Source: Paralichthys olivaceus
Taxonomy: Eukaryota > Chordata > Actinopteri > Pleuronectiformes > Paralichthyidae
Reading direction: 5' to 3'
Length of the DNA: 64,000 nucleotides
Assembly: GCF_024713975.1 (NCBI RefSeq)
Contig: NC_091093.1
Location: 17,295,501-17,359,500, forward strand
Part shown: positions 14,101-23,384 of the stretch, one piece after another
Layout: every line of letters begins with the position of its first letter
Numbering within the stretch: the stretch's first letter is position 1
The notes under the pieces: model-generated
Told to the model about the DNA's origin: nothing
Databases searched by the model: none
The model's input: only the letters and a program-made list of their open reading frames with translations
Position numbers and translations under genes: made by a program

Positions 14101-17100
14101 ACCTGATCTCTTATCACACTTGTGCTTTTTTCTAAATTCTTAGGAAACTAATAGTTTACTCCTGTATGAAGAAGTAATGACAATGTGTTAGTTTGTAGGA
14201 AAATGAAAAACTGTCTCACTGCATGTATTAAATTACTAAATCAAAATTTTCAGATTAAGTCTTTGTATAAAAAACATTGTGACGAGTCTATAAAATTCTA
14301 GGAGTCATTTCACTGATTAAATCACCCACCAATTTGTAATGTGGTTCAATTGAGTCTTCAGAGAACCAATCCCATAATCATGCATAAATTACAATCATAA
14401 CATAATATAATAACACACTGACCGGGGCCGGTGCTTGGAAAGCATTTTGATGCAAATACTACATTTAAAATGTTGAAATTAGGATATTACCTGGAAAGGT
14501 TTGACCCTTTTACTTAATGATTTCAGTATTTCTTCCACCACTGAAACAACAATGTTTTCACTGAAAAACAACAGAGGGACAGAGAATGTTGTGCTGCATT
14601 TACCTTCTCAGCTTCCTGGACCTCGCAGATCTGCTCTCCAGTAGCTGGGTTGCAGAGAGGAAAGACCTTCCCACTAACAGAGTCATGCCACTCATTGTTG
14701 ATGAAAATCTGCATCAGAAAAAAAAAGGCAGTTTTTAGTATTTTAGTCAAAGATAACCTGAGTAAAAGAGATTAAAAGTCATGATTTTATAGCTTCATTA
14801 CACAAACCAGGTGCTCATGTGGATTATTAAAACATGTTGATCTTGAATGAGATAGAGAGAAATGACTAGCCTTTTTATATCTAAATATTGATGTTATGTC
14901 AAAGATTCATTGCACCATTTTGGCTGCGGTCTTGTGCTTGTAGTTGAGGCTGTGAAAGACTAACAGCTCTGCAGGCAGCAGCCACAGCACATCCAGGCTC
15001 TTGTGTAAGGGATATGGGAGAATCTCTGGAAATCTGGACACAGATTCCTGCATGTCCAGGATTGCTCTCTGGGGAGTGCTCCACCATCCAGACAAAGGGG
15101 GTGGGTGGATGGTGGAAGGGGGGGGGGGGTGGGAGCAGATAAATCCCTATCAGCCAGCAGAGCCCCTACACCCACCCACCAAACTTCCCACCCCCAGCAT
15201 ACAGACACACGTTCCACAACATCACTGCTCGTTTACGAGATCATAAAACACGTGCCGCACTTGGTTTCTGTGATGCGTTAAAGCAAGTCTTCCGTTAAAC
15301 AACCGCCTGGGATTCCAAACAGGACACGTCCACCGTCCTTTGAGACCAAAAAAGGAAAATAAATGTTTGCACCATCACAAACTGAGAATTATGTCGTGAG
15401 ATACGCACAAAGCCTTCATATAAGCTGATGAAAAGAGGAACAAGATGCACGGTGTGATTTCAGATCCCAACTCCATCTTACGCAAGTTAAGTCCCCCCCC
15501 AAAATAGCCTCCTTTATAGCTGACATGTTTAGATCCATTAGGCAGACAACTCACACACTGTTTTTAATGGCTGTCAGTCGCTCTGATAAATAGAGTGCAA
15601 GGAGAACATCTGCTGGCACAAATCCCTCTGTGTATACATATGCTCTTACCCTGCTTCTACTTGAGATGAGCTGAGACACACTGTGAGCAAACCTGAGAGC
15701 AGGGTTCAAGTATCCCACTGGCCTCAGCCTCCCTAAACTCTCCAACATGTTTACCTCAATAAACGCCGGGCTCTAAGTACTATTTAATTGGCTGTAAACT
15801 GTTAGCTGTGTTTACTTTTGGGTTGGTATAAAATGCCAGGGAGTCTGAAAACCTCCGGAGCCGCAGCGAACACATGACTCTGCCCGTCTCCTCCGCTTCA
15901 TTCCCACGGCTCTGGGGTTCATAACGTGGGCTCTGCGTATGAATAACTCACATGCAGATGTTGAGGTGCTCAGTATCTGCGTGTACCACCCTGCAGAACC
16001 ACGAGTTAACGGACTCATTCCTTTGTACTAGTCCCTCAAAAAAAAAGAAAAACATCCCCCCGCAACACACACAGATAGACACAGGCCAGAGTGGCTTCCC
16101 TTCTCTACCAGCCCGGTATTCTCAGGCGCCTTCCATCAGAGGCCACCTTTAATCTGCCGCTCATTAAGAGCACTTCATAAAATTGTCAGTAATGATAAGG
16201 AGCAGAGGGCCAGCTACAAAAACAGAAAGTCCTGTAGAGCACTGAATTAGCTTTTAAATTTATAGGGGCCACTGAAGTGAGGCGCCCTAAATCAGAGGAG
16301 CCCCCTGACAGCCTCAACAGTCTGAGCAAGAATGCAGACCATGGGTAGCTTTATGCATGGCGTAACCCCTCTCACAGGACGCTGCTGAAGGAGAACGGAT
16401 GAAGCGCGAGAACAGTGGAGCAGGCCGCCACCTAAATCACAGCCAGAAAAGGACAACTGTCAGCCGCCGTTTGGCTCGGCCCTCTCTCCGGGCCTGGACT
16501 GGTGTTAGACTTTTGTCTCGTTCCATTGAGAGACTTGATTAAGATGACAGGCCCGAGTTGTAAATCAACCCTCAAGGTTTCTTAAAATTGCTTTTAGGAT
16601 CATTTGGACGAGGGGCAAAGAACACAAGAATGAAAAAACAAGTGCATGGGTGCACATTTTCAAATGACAAATAGTGTTTTCTTTCCCATTCCCTGCAGGG
16701 TCGTTACTATCACTTCACAGGATGGTTTCGTGTTTATAAAGATCTGCGCTGCCAGCGAGTTCATAGAATTAACTTGGTATCCAGAGGCTACAGAGATGAT
16801 GACAGCATTTTCAAAATAAACAGGTTTCGGCTCTCGTGGTGATGACAAATTAACTACAACTTTTAAGTTCTAACATTTTGTACAGCTGAACTCGTGAAAA
16901 ACAAACAAACATTAAAACTGACAAAAAAGCTCTATATATGTGACGCCTGAAATATAATGAGGAGGCCTGATGTGGATGAGAGCTACGCAGTAAGCTTACA
17001 GGTCAGGACTTTGTGCATGGCCCACAGGGCAGCTGCAAACATTTAGCAACTCCCATGCTTTTCTGCATAAGCTGTCAATCACATTCTCCAGAGACGACGT

Positions 17101-17608
17101 AGCCATGGGGATTATGAAAAGATGAGAAGTTATGTAAACAAACATGTTTTAAAGTTTGTTTGTTAGTTTGATAGCAAGATTCAAATCAGATGTAATTTTG
17201 CGCCTGTTTGCTAATTTGTTCATCTATTGCACAACGTTTATGTATAATGTAAGAAAACAGGGATTTGTTCGCCTTGCACCTCGAAAAATATGATGATGTT
17301 ATTGTCCTGCATTTTTTCATATTAGCACAAGTTTGCGTGATTTTTTTGGTGAGAATTCATTTTTTTAGGAATGAACTGTAATGGGAAGTAAGAAATGCCA
17401 AAATAGTTTCTGCAGCCAACAAAACATCTGTTTGGCTCTTTGCTTCTTCTCACAGCTCAGTCGCTAACGGCTGACGGAATATGTAATGCTGCTCGGTTCT
17501 TGTGTGTTTTTTTAAGCAAGGGGATACGAGGGGGGAGGACAGGACGAGATGTGGCGTGGGTTGGTGTGAGGGGGCAGTTAGGAGTGTATGTGGGTTTATA
17601 GATGTGTT

Positions 17609-17661
<53 letters not shown>

Positions 17662-18998
17662 TTGCGTGTTTTTGCACAACACGCCAAGATTCCACAGCCA
17701 CATGAGTCCTAACCGGGCACCTGCAACACTCGACTGCGCAGGAAGTTTCATATCCTCCTCTATCACAGGACCTCTATTTCCTCTCTGTTTCTGGATGGGT
17801 TTCAAAAGTCTTATAATTACTACTGTTACAAGTGAGTGGAGAGCATGTGAAAGTGGAGACCAGCTGGTGTGTTTTTTTTTTCTTCTCCTACTCCTCCCCA
17901 CATGTCTGAAACCATGGAGCCTTCATGTTTTTCACTCACACGCCCACAGACAATGCCACCCTGCGCTCCCGGGTTTGGCGAGGGCGACCTTGCTGTCACT
18001 GACACGGCAAACGTCTTAGTTTCGTCGGGGTGTGTGGGCAAGCTGTTGAATGTTGTTTGTCCTGACTGAGAAGTTATGTGAGAAACAGTAACTTGACATG
18101 AGGCTGTAATTACAAACTTCTTATTCACTGTTTTCAGTTATTTCACACTTCTTCCAGTAGTAACACAACAGACTGGAGTAAATTATTAAAAGAAAAAAAA
18201 ACTCAAAAAGAAGATGTTAGATTTGATCTTTTACATACGAAAACAAACTTTTGAGGCAGATTCTTATGCAATAAATTGTCATGTCAGTAATTCATCCAAA
18301 TGAAATCCATGGATCCCAGAATTTAGTCTCCTCTCCCAAACATGCCAGAAACGTTATCACTCAACATAAAGATATTATTAAACAAAATATATTAGTGCTT
18401 AATCTGCAATCATAATGAAAGCAAGAGCAAAAAGACAAAGGCTCCATGCAGTTTCATTTTCATAAATCATCTCCTCCTCTCTACTGGTTTTTTTTCTCCT
18501 TTGAACATCTGAGGTTTGATGGGTTTCCTGTGTATTTAACCATTCTTTCAATCTCAGGTCAAGGAAAACATTTTACATCGTTTCACTCGTGGGATCAGTG
18601 GACAAAAAGGAAGTCATTTTTAAAGAAATGTGACGGTTCTCCGCAGACAAATAAACGTCTCGAGGAAGACTTGTGTCTCTGCTGTGTCTGACGCTCACAT
18701 GGCGAAAGGGCCTATTCCAACAGATTTATGAAGCCAAGCGTTTTTCATAATGACCACATAAGGATTTACACGTTCCTTGTCAAGAGGGCTGCAGACCGAA
18801 GGTATGGGAAGTTAACAGGGTAACCTCGCTGTCACTGCTCTTCCTTAAACAGTGATTAAGAGACGGGGGACACAATGTTGACGTGTCTAGTAAAATGATA
18901 ATTTACACTCGCTACGCAGGTAGGCTTTTCACACCAATGGACATGTTAATGGTAGTGCACACTTGCCCTGTCACAATCAAAAAGAGGTGTTCTGGAGT

Positions 18999-19089
<91 letters not shown>

Positions 19090-22000
19090 CAGGGTGATTG
19101 TTTAAGCAAAGGCATGGAGAGGGGGTGGAGGGGTTTCTCGCTGTGCTCGTTGCGATAAATCATTCAGTTGCACAGTATCCCCTAACTTTGGCTCTGTTTG
19201 ATCTTGATCGCAGTAAGATGGTGGTTTTGAAGTGAAAAACTCCAGAACTGCAGGTCAGGCTCTGGCAAGGCAGGGCCACTAACCCACACAGTGAGACAGG
19301 GTCATAATTTACACCCCGGTGGACAGCACCTAGCATCGGGGAGCCCCAAGCCTCCATCTGTACTATCTCAATCAGTGACAGATTGATGGAGCCTCTTATT
19401 CATCCACACTGTGTAGATGTCTCTGCATAGACCACTCTACAAACACACAGCTCTTTGGTGGACAGGTTCTGCACAGGTTCCTATGGAGAGGCTGCATTAA
19501 TGCCACAGTGAGCAAGAGCAACAAAGGAAATTTACAACTGTTGATTATTGAGAGATGTGTAACTCAGACAATTAACAAGGCCACTGAATCTCATTCCTGA
19601 GTCTGGTCCTTGTTAGCTCTTTCTATTTTCTCCTATTAGAACTACAATAAAAACTAATTTTAACAATAAGACACATTTTTAAGTTTTCGTCTGCATTTGT
19701 TTATTTGTTTGTCTGTTAGCTGGCAGGATTACGTTAAAGCTCCTGGGCGGATCCAGGCATTTTTTTCTTTTTTTTTCTTTAACATTACAAGATAAGACTT
19801 TTTTCAGCCTTTTTTAAAAATTTTAATAGAACAATTCATGGATCTAAATGGGAAACGTTTTTTAGAGGACTAATGTTTGTGCAATTTGGTAAAAAAAAAT
19901 CCAGATCTAGTGAATGTGGTTTCAAGAGGGGTGGGTTGGACATTGGCTGAGGTATGTGCTCTACTAAGTGCCATTCTACTTTCTTATAAGTTAGCACTAA
20001 AAATTCTCCAAAATGAATCAATAACAGGTTCTATTTTATCAATATAAAGGGCAGGATATTCTCACTTTACACATGCATGTTTATCACAAGAAAAAAATGT
20101 ATGGACTGTTCTTTCAAAGCAGAAAGATGCTTTTATTTCTTTTCTTGCTCATTTCCCCCCATTGAGAGTCTTTTTCTAACAAGTTATTATCACTGGACTG
20201 TGTACAAAAGAACACAGAGGCCAGAGGGATCACCCACTAAAAAGAAAGGCTAAACTGGCTCTCTTTTTAATGGCTTACTTCTCCTATCAACCTTTAAACA
20301 GTTTCTACCCGGTTGACCCCCCCCATGGCTTCTGTTAAAACAAATGTGTGGATGGAGAATAAGGAGAAAACTCTCATGGTTTTTAGCTACAAGATAAAGT
20401 GTGTATATGAAAACCACTAACAATAAACTGAACTCCAATTTTATGCAGATGCACAAAAGAAGGAGGATAAAGTGTTCACTGATGCAATCATGCAATGTGT
20501 CTTTGACAGTGAGCAGTTCATGACTCGGTGAAAAGGGCAAGGAGCAATAATATATTTTATCACATGCTTTGCTCTTATAGAAGCAAACGTCTTAAGATAC
20601 TGTATCAGCCATATCACTGTTTCCAGGGTTGCTCCGATGTAATCTTTGCATTGCAAAACACAAAGAAATGGATGTGTGGACTTAATAACTGAGTTTGTCA
20701 AGGTGTTTGAATTTTTTATAAAAGTTGGGAAAAGCTTAATGTCGCATTCATATTATAAAAAAATTAAATGCATGTTGGTTCAAAAACAATGTTGGAGTAA
20801 ATTATGAGTGTAGACTTGCATTTCCATCCACACACCCTATAGGCCAGTGAACAGTGTTGGCTGTTTCCTTTGCAAGTCAGTGGGGTGGAGAACAGGAACA
20901 GGGTGTGAGGAGAGCCCACGCCAGGGGTGCCCATAAATCAGGGCCCTTCTGCCCCCTATGTCCACCTAACCAACAGGGACTGGATGATCCAAATTCCTGG
21001 GGGTTAATTCACCAAGTCGCTCCCTAAATTTCCTCTCCTGTACAACACTGCGTCCACCCGTTTAACCAACACTCTGCACTGAGGGAATGGAAAGCTTGTG
21101 GAGCCGGCCGTCCTCTCTCCAGTGCAACAGCGGCGTGCCCTTTGCACTTAAAACTCTGAGGTATGTGTTAACACACAGCAATGATAGCACTGGATGAACT
21201 TACACCACACTATCATTAATCTGTCCTCTATGAGACGTGCCCTTTAATCTCACAGTCATAAAAACACTTGTACTGCAGCTAACAGACACTTTCAGGAGCG
21301 ATGATGACACCTCAAACTAAAAATCCCACACAAACCAATGATGTAAATTGACTTCAAAGTGTGCTAATAAAAAAAGTATGAAGACACAGTATCAAACAGA
21401 AGCAAAACAATTCGTATGGCTGCTAAAATAAGTGTTTGGGCAAGTCTCACATTTAAAGCACGGGTTTAAATGAGGAACTAATATTGAGAGATTGACAGAT
21501 TAATTATTGCTTCCCTTACACCACAGTGTTAACTGCTACTAACTTATCATGGCAATAAACAGTGAAAGCATTTCACTATAGATTATAGGTTTTGCATAAA
21601 GCCCCCTGAGTTAAGACCAGATGTTTGAATTAAAATCTCTCAGACAACAGATTTTTTAAATGGTAACTTTCACGGCTCAATTAAAGTTCTTTGTTTCACT
21701 CTTTGTCCAGCTGTTTCTGCATCCCCCCCTCACCCACACACATCAGGCTGCAGAGATCTGATAACACTTTTTTTTACTTGACCACGTCCTATTGAATTTT
21801 AAACTGTTTAATCACCAAATCAACGTTTTTATTATTATAATAATGACACTATGCCTGACTGTGTGTATGTATGTGTATTGTCACACTGTTTAAAAATGCT
21901 GCAATCACTAATATCATTAAAAAGAAAATATTTTCAGAGAAGACACAAAAGGATGCTGGCTGTATTTGCTCTGGCTTTTACCACTGATACCTGATATGAC

Positions 22001-22991
22001 TTAATTACAGAAAATTATTTTAATAATTTTCAATTTAAGGTCTGAATACCACATGAAGCATTCAGTTATGTTATAATCACAATGGAAAAATGAAAAAAAT
22101 CGATCCATTTGGCTGATGTAATATATAAATACCATACAGGAGATTTTAATTGAAAAATGTGTTTTATCAAAATTCAGTTACACATACAGTGACCTGCTAC
22201 TGCCACTTCAATGCAGAATAAATATATAATTAAAAATTTACCATGAAGTCTTAAAAACAGCATTACTCGGTTCATGACATGCTCTTTGTTAATACATAAT
22301 TTGATCTATTTCCCCCAAAATATGATTATTTTAGAGCATTTGCACATACTACAGAATACGGAAAATAGAGAAAAATATTTTATTTTCATATCAAGGCTAA
22401 GTGATATTTTTGCCAAAAGTACACTAAATAGTTTTAAGCAATAAACTAGTTTTTAGATCAAGTCAAGCGATGACATGAACAAACTTTAAAAAAGAACGTC
22501 TAAAATATGTTATAGGCTACATTTGATCTTCCCCACGTGTTTAAAACTTTCTCAGCACTTACTGATAAATTAATGATGATCTACAGCGAACACGTGGAGG
22601 CAGAAACACCTCAAACCGCGCAGTGTTCCTCTGAACTGAGCCGGAGCTTCAGGCTTAACTTTGGTTTCATCAGCTCCAGACCTGAGAGAGCTGCTCGCTT
22701 TCTGAAACTTCAGCTGCTCACACAGAGAAGAAATAATTATAATAATAATTTAAAAAAAGTTTTGTTCCGACAGCTTTATAAGCTCTGGCTGAAAGTACAC
22801 GCGATATCTGCGAGGAGGAGGAGAAGTGGAGTGTTTACGCGCAGAGGACGCGCGGTGCGTGGAGACAAACAGACCTTGGTGTACTTGATCTCCGGGTTGG
22901 GCACCGGTGAGGGCATCAGCTGGAGGGCTGCCATGAGAGCGGCAGGGTCGCTCTTCACCTCTCCGGGCATCTCGATCTTACTGGAAGTCAT
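997..22991 (-). CDS. aldh1a2: Retinal dehydrogenase 2 (aldehyde dehydrogenase 1A2, RALDH2)
   Basis: This cytosolic NAD-dependent enzyme of the ALDH superfamily oxidises all-trans-retinal to retinoic acid, the main embryonic source of that morphogen. Thirteen coding exons on the minus strand, high to low: 22875-22991, 14604-14708, 13788-13928, 13217-13346, 10999-11060, 10198-10326, 8189-8302, 4643-4745, 3850-4034, 3577-3741, 2949-3106, 1251-1325, 997-1069. They sum to 1557 nt, i.e. 518 residues plus TAA, exactly the human length. Visible family features are WNFPL (Asn187), FTGSTEVG (261-268) in the coenzyme-binding region, LELGGK with the general base Glu286, and GQCCTAGSR with the catalytic Cys320. 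The C-terminus ends KNS, as in human. The start is the ATG at 22991; the preceding in-frame GTG is not a plausible eukaryotic start. Introns are short except intron 1 (8.2 kb) and intron 7 (3.4 kb). ALDH1A1/1A3 are excluded by the [14 protein letters not shown]-terminus and by synteny with AQP9. Confidence 0.98.
1070..2948 (-). other. aldh1a2: aldh1a2 introns 11-12 (around exon 12)
   Basis: This span holds intron 12 (1070-1250), exon 12 (1251-1325) and intron 11 (1326-2948). Intron 11 between about 1530 and 1990 is AT-rich, with short motifs (ccgaataaggtcat) that recall a dispersed teleost repeat; I cannot define its ends. No other coding sequence is visible. Confidence 0.6.
1251..1325 (-). 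CDS. aldh1a2: aldh1a2 exon 12 (residues 470-495)
   Basis: This 75-nt exon encodes [16 protein letters not shown], then YKMSGNGRE. It contains the PFGG(x)KMSG(x)GRE signature of the ALDH oligomerisation region. Both junction codons are split (Trp470, Leu495). Confidence 0.96.
2949..3106 (-). CDS. aldh1a2: aldh1a2 exon 11 (residues 418-470)
   Basis: The exon encodes [13 protein letters not shown] through MQAGTV and TG of Trp470. It contains the conserved IFGPV coenzyme-ribose contact. It is 158 nt, with donor gtaagc. Confidence 0.96.
3577..3741 (-). CDS. aldh1a2: aldh1a2 exon 10 (residues 363-417)
   Basis: The exon encodes [16 protein letters not shown], then [13 protein letters not shown] through DDMRIAREE. 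It is 165 nt, phase 0. Its start (ISREQQNRV) differs most from human (IDKKQYNKI). Confidence 0.96.
3850..4034 (-). CDS. aldh1a2: aldh1a2 exon 9 (residues 301-362; catalytic Cys)
   Basis: The exon encodes [16 protein letters not shown], then [13 protein letters not shown] through TTEQGPQ. The nucleophile is Cys320, the second Cys of the pair. It is 185 nt. Intron 9 downstream is only 108 bp. Confidence 0.98.
4643..4745 (-). CDS. aldh1a2: aldh1a2 exon 8 (residues 267-301; catalytic Glu)
   Basis: The exon encodes [16 protein letters not shown], then [11 protein letters not shown] through ADAD. It contains the general base Glu286. It is 103 nt and its last T begins the split Leu301 codon. Confidence 0.97.
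4746..8188 (-). other. aldh1a2: aldh1a2 intron 7
   Basis: This 3.4-kb intron carries a short GT/GA tract at 6372-6399 and an inverted-repeat-bounded element at about 6869-7179 (listed separately). A more even-composition stretch at 7720-8100 is a candidate conserved non-coding element. The many short open frames here show no family resemblance. Confidence 0.7.
6869..7179. mobile_element. MITE-like element with terminal inverted repeats
   Basis: The left end contains agactttatataaagatgga and the right end, read in reverse complement, tagattgtatgtaaagatgga. These are imperfect inverted repeats of about 23 bp bounding about 310 bp. The inside contains cagccagcaggtggcgatgg and ggcttcacttttgg, phrases I recognise from a very common dispersed teleost repeat ending near catctttatatacagtctatg. 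No transposase is encoded, so it would be non-autonomous. The family name is not assigned. Confidence 0.7.
8189..8302 (-). CDS. aldh1a2: aldh1a2 exon 7 (residues 229-266)
   Basis: The exon encodes [15 protein letters not shown] through AFTGSTE. It carries the Rossmann-fold glycine segment and the conserved G263 of FTGSTEVG. It is 114 nt, phase 0, with donor gtacgt. Confidence 0.97.
8303..10197 (-). other. aldh1a2: aldh1a2 intron 6
   Basis: Apart from the GT tract, this 1.9-kb intron shows no clear structure and no coding signal. Confidence 0.6.
9699..9770. repeat. (GT)n microsatellite in aldh1a2 intron 6
   Basis: About 70 bp of nearly pure GT with one GC interruption near the left end. Confidence 0.97.
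10198..10326 (-). CDS. aldh1a2: aldh1a2 exon 6 (residues 186-228)
   Basis: The exon encodes [19 protein letters not shown] through AALVKE. It contains Asn187, the residue that stabilises the thiohemiacetal oxyanion in ALDHs, and the KPAEQTPL coenzyme-binding segment. It is 129 nt, phase 0. Confidence 0.97.
10999..11060 (-). CDS. aldh1a2: aldh1a2 exon 5 (residues 165-185)
   Basis: This short 62-nt exon encodes [18 protein letters not shown] and IIP. It is too short for ordinary ORF detection and was placed by phase between exons 4 and 6; the acceptor is cag and the donor gtgagt. A CA microsatellite sits about 10 bp upstream of its acceptor. Confidence 0.95.
11061..13216 (-). other. aldh1a2: aldh1a2 intron 4
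   Basis: A 2.2-kb intron. Apart from the CA tract at its exon 5 end it is AT-rich, with no open frame that resembles a protein family. Confidence 0.6.
11070..11104. repeat. (CA)n microsatellite next to aldh1a2 exon 5
   Basis: About 28 bp of pure AC followed by an interrupted tail. On the transcript strand it is a GT run lying just upstream of the exon 5 acceptor. Confidence 0.95.
13217..13346 (-). CDS. aldh1a2: aldh1a2 exon 4 (residues 122-165)
   Basis: The exon encodes [12 protein letters not shown] through [10 protein letters not shown]. It is 130 nt and its last G begins the split Asp165 codon. Confidence 0.96.
13522..13620. repeat. Relic dispersed repeat (tttatttgta ... caaagtgct type)
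   Basis: The segment gagtttatttgtatttt followed by actcaaagtgctgggcag resembles the widespread fish repeat built around tttatttgtatagca and tcaaagtgctttaca. It lies in aldh1a2 intron 3 and is degraded; assignment is from pattern memory. Confidence 0.45.
13788..13928 (-). CDS. aldh1a2: aldh1a2 exon 3 (residues 75-121)
   Basis: The exon encodes [14 protein letters not shown] through [10 protein letters not shown]. It is 141 nt, phase 0 at both ends, with donor gtaagt. Confidence 0.96.
14604..14708 (-). CDS. aldh1a2: aldh1a2 exon 2 (residues 40-74)
   Basis: The exon encodes [14 protein letters not shown] through CEVQEAEK, the first strands of the ALDH fold. It is 105 nt, phase 0 at both ends, with cag acceptor and gtaaat donor. 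Confidence 0.96.
16536..16551 (+). promoter_or_regulatory. Candidate Pbx-Hox / Meis composite site
   Basis: The sequence TGATTAAG is followed directly by ATGACAGG, i.e. a Pbx-Hox-like core next to a Meis/Prep TGACAG core. It lies in a non-repetitive part of aldh1a2 intron 1. Single motifs occur by chance, so this is suggestive only. Confidence 0.3.
17615..17662. repeat. (TA)n(TG)n compound microsatellite
   Basis: About 30 bp of TA followed by about 18 bp of TG, in aldh1a2 intron 1. Confidence 0.95.
19003..19087. repeat. (GT)n microsatellite
   Basis: About 85 bp of GT in aldh1a2 intron 1. It yields spurious open frames of alternating Val-Cys or Thr-His. Confidence 0.97.
19721..19990. mobile_element. 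Dispersed teleost repeat copy in aldh1a2 intron 1
   Basis: In order it contains ggcaggattacgttaaagc, gcggatccaggcatttttt, tttaacattacaagataag, atggatctaaatgg, gtgcaatttggt, atctagtgaatgtggttt and gaggtatgtgctctacta. This word order matches a dispersed non-coding repeat I recognise from many teleost genomes. The copy is diverged and internally shortened. No family name is assigned. Confidence 0.65.
22875..22991 (-). CDS. aldh1a2: aldh1a2 exon 1 (residues 1-39)
   Basis: The exon starts at ATG 22991 (purine at -3) and reads [13 protein letters not shown] up to EIKYTK, almost the mammalian N-terminus. The donor is AAG|gtctg and the exon ends in phase 0. Confidence 0.96.
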
Positions 22992-22999
22992 CACGGCAG

Positions 23000-23031
<32 letters not shown>

Positions 23032-23067
23032 AGTCCCTCTCTCTCTCTCTCTCTCTCTCTGTCTCAG

Positions 23068-23100
<33 letters not shown>
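23000..23100. repeat. (CT)n tract in aldh1a2 5' leader
   Basis: Three CT blocks (23000-23026, 23037-23060, 23070-23100) are separated by two copies of gtctcagtcc. On the transcript strand this is a (GA)n run that ends about 9 nt before the ATG. Confidence 0.95.
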
Positions 23101-23102
<2 letters not shown>

Positions 23103-23171
23103 AGCCTGCTGCGCCGCGCTGCTGGGACCTTCCTGCAGATTTCTGATCAGGACTTCGGTCTCCTTCCTGGG

Positions 23172-23209
23172 TTTATAGCCAGGTGTCGGCCGCGCTTCTC
23201 TCTCATTGG
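23172..23209 (-). promoter_or_regulatory. aldh1a2: aldh1a2 promoter: TATA and CCAAT boxes
   Basis: On the minus strand CCAAT occupies 23205-23209 and ggcTATAAAccc occupies 23172-23177, about 30 bp apart and 180-215 bp upstream of the ATG. Transcription would then begin near 23140-23150, giving a 5' leader of about 150 nt. The boxes are seen directly; the start site is inferred. Confidence 0.65.
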
Positions 23210-23384
23210 GCAGAAAGGGGAGAACAAGGGCCGTCCTCTTGGAAATTAAATTCAAGCATTTACATAAACGACCTCAGCCTTTGCGTGTTGAGGAGGAGAA
23301 ACACGTCCACCCCACCCACCTCCCACTCCCCATGCACTCCCCTCTTTCTTCCACTACAACCAACAGCTGACTGCCCTCTGCACT

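Larger units (their letters stand above)
14709..22874 (-). other. aldh1a2: aldh1a2 intron 1 (8.2 kb, likely regulatory)
   Basis: This is the longest intron of the window. It holds microsatellites at 17615-17662 and 19003-19087, a poly-G run near 15119-15130, one dispersed repeat at about 19721-19990, and two non-repetitive, GC-richer stretches (about 15780-16600 and 20820-21140) without coding potential. Intron 1 of vertebrate raldh2 is reported to contain tissue-specific enhancers, so these stretches are candidates by inference. Confidence 0.6.

Noticed and set aside
17588..18019. 143-residue + strand open frame
   Set aside because: It begins in a TA/TG microsatellite in aldh1a2 intron 1 and shows no protein-like composition or homology I can recognise.
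22992..22994. Upstream in-frame GTG as aldh1a2 start
   Set aside because: GTG is not a normal start in vertebrate nuclear genes and the next codon is an ATG that matches the known N-terminus [11 protein letters not shown].
22537..23178. 213-residue open frame on the + strand
   Set aside because: It runs antisense through aldh1a2 exon 1 and the CT repeat; its second half is Ser-Leu low complexity and no family is recognisable.
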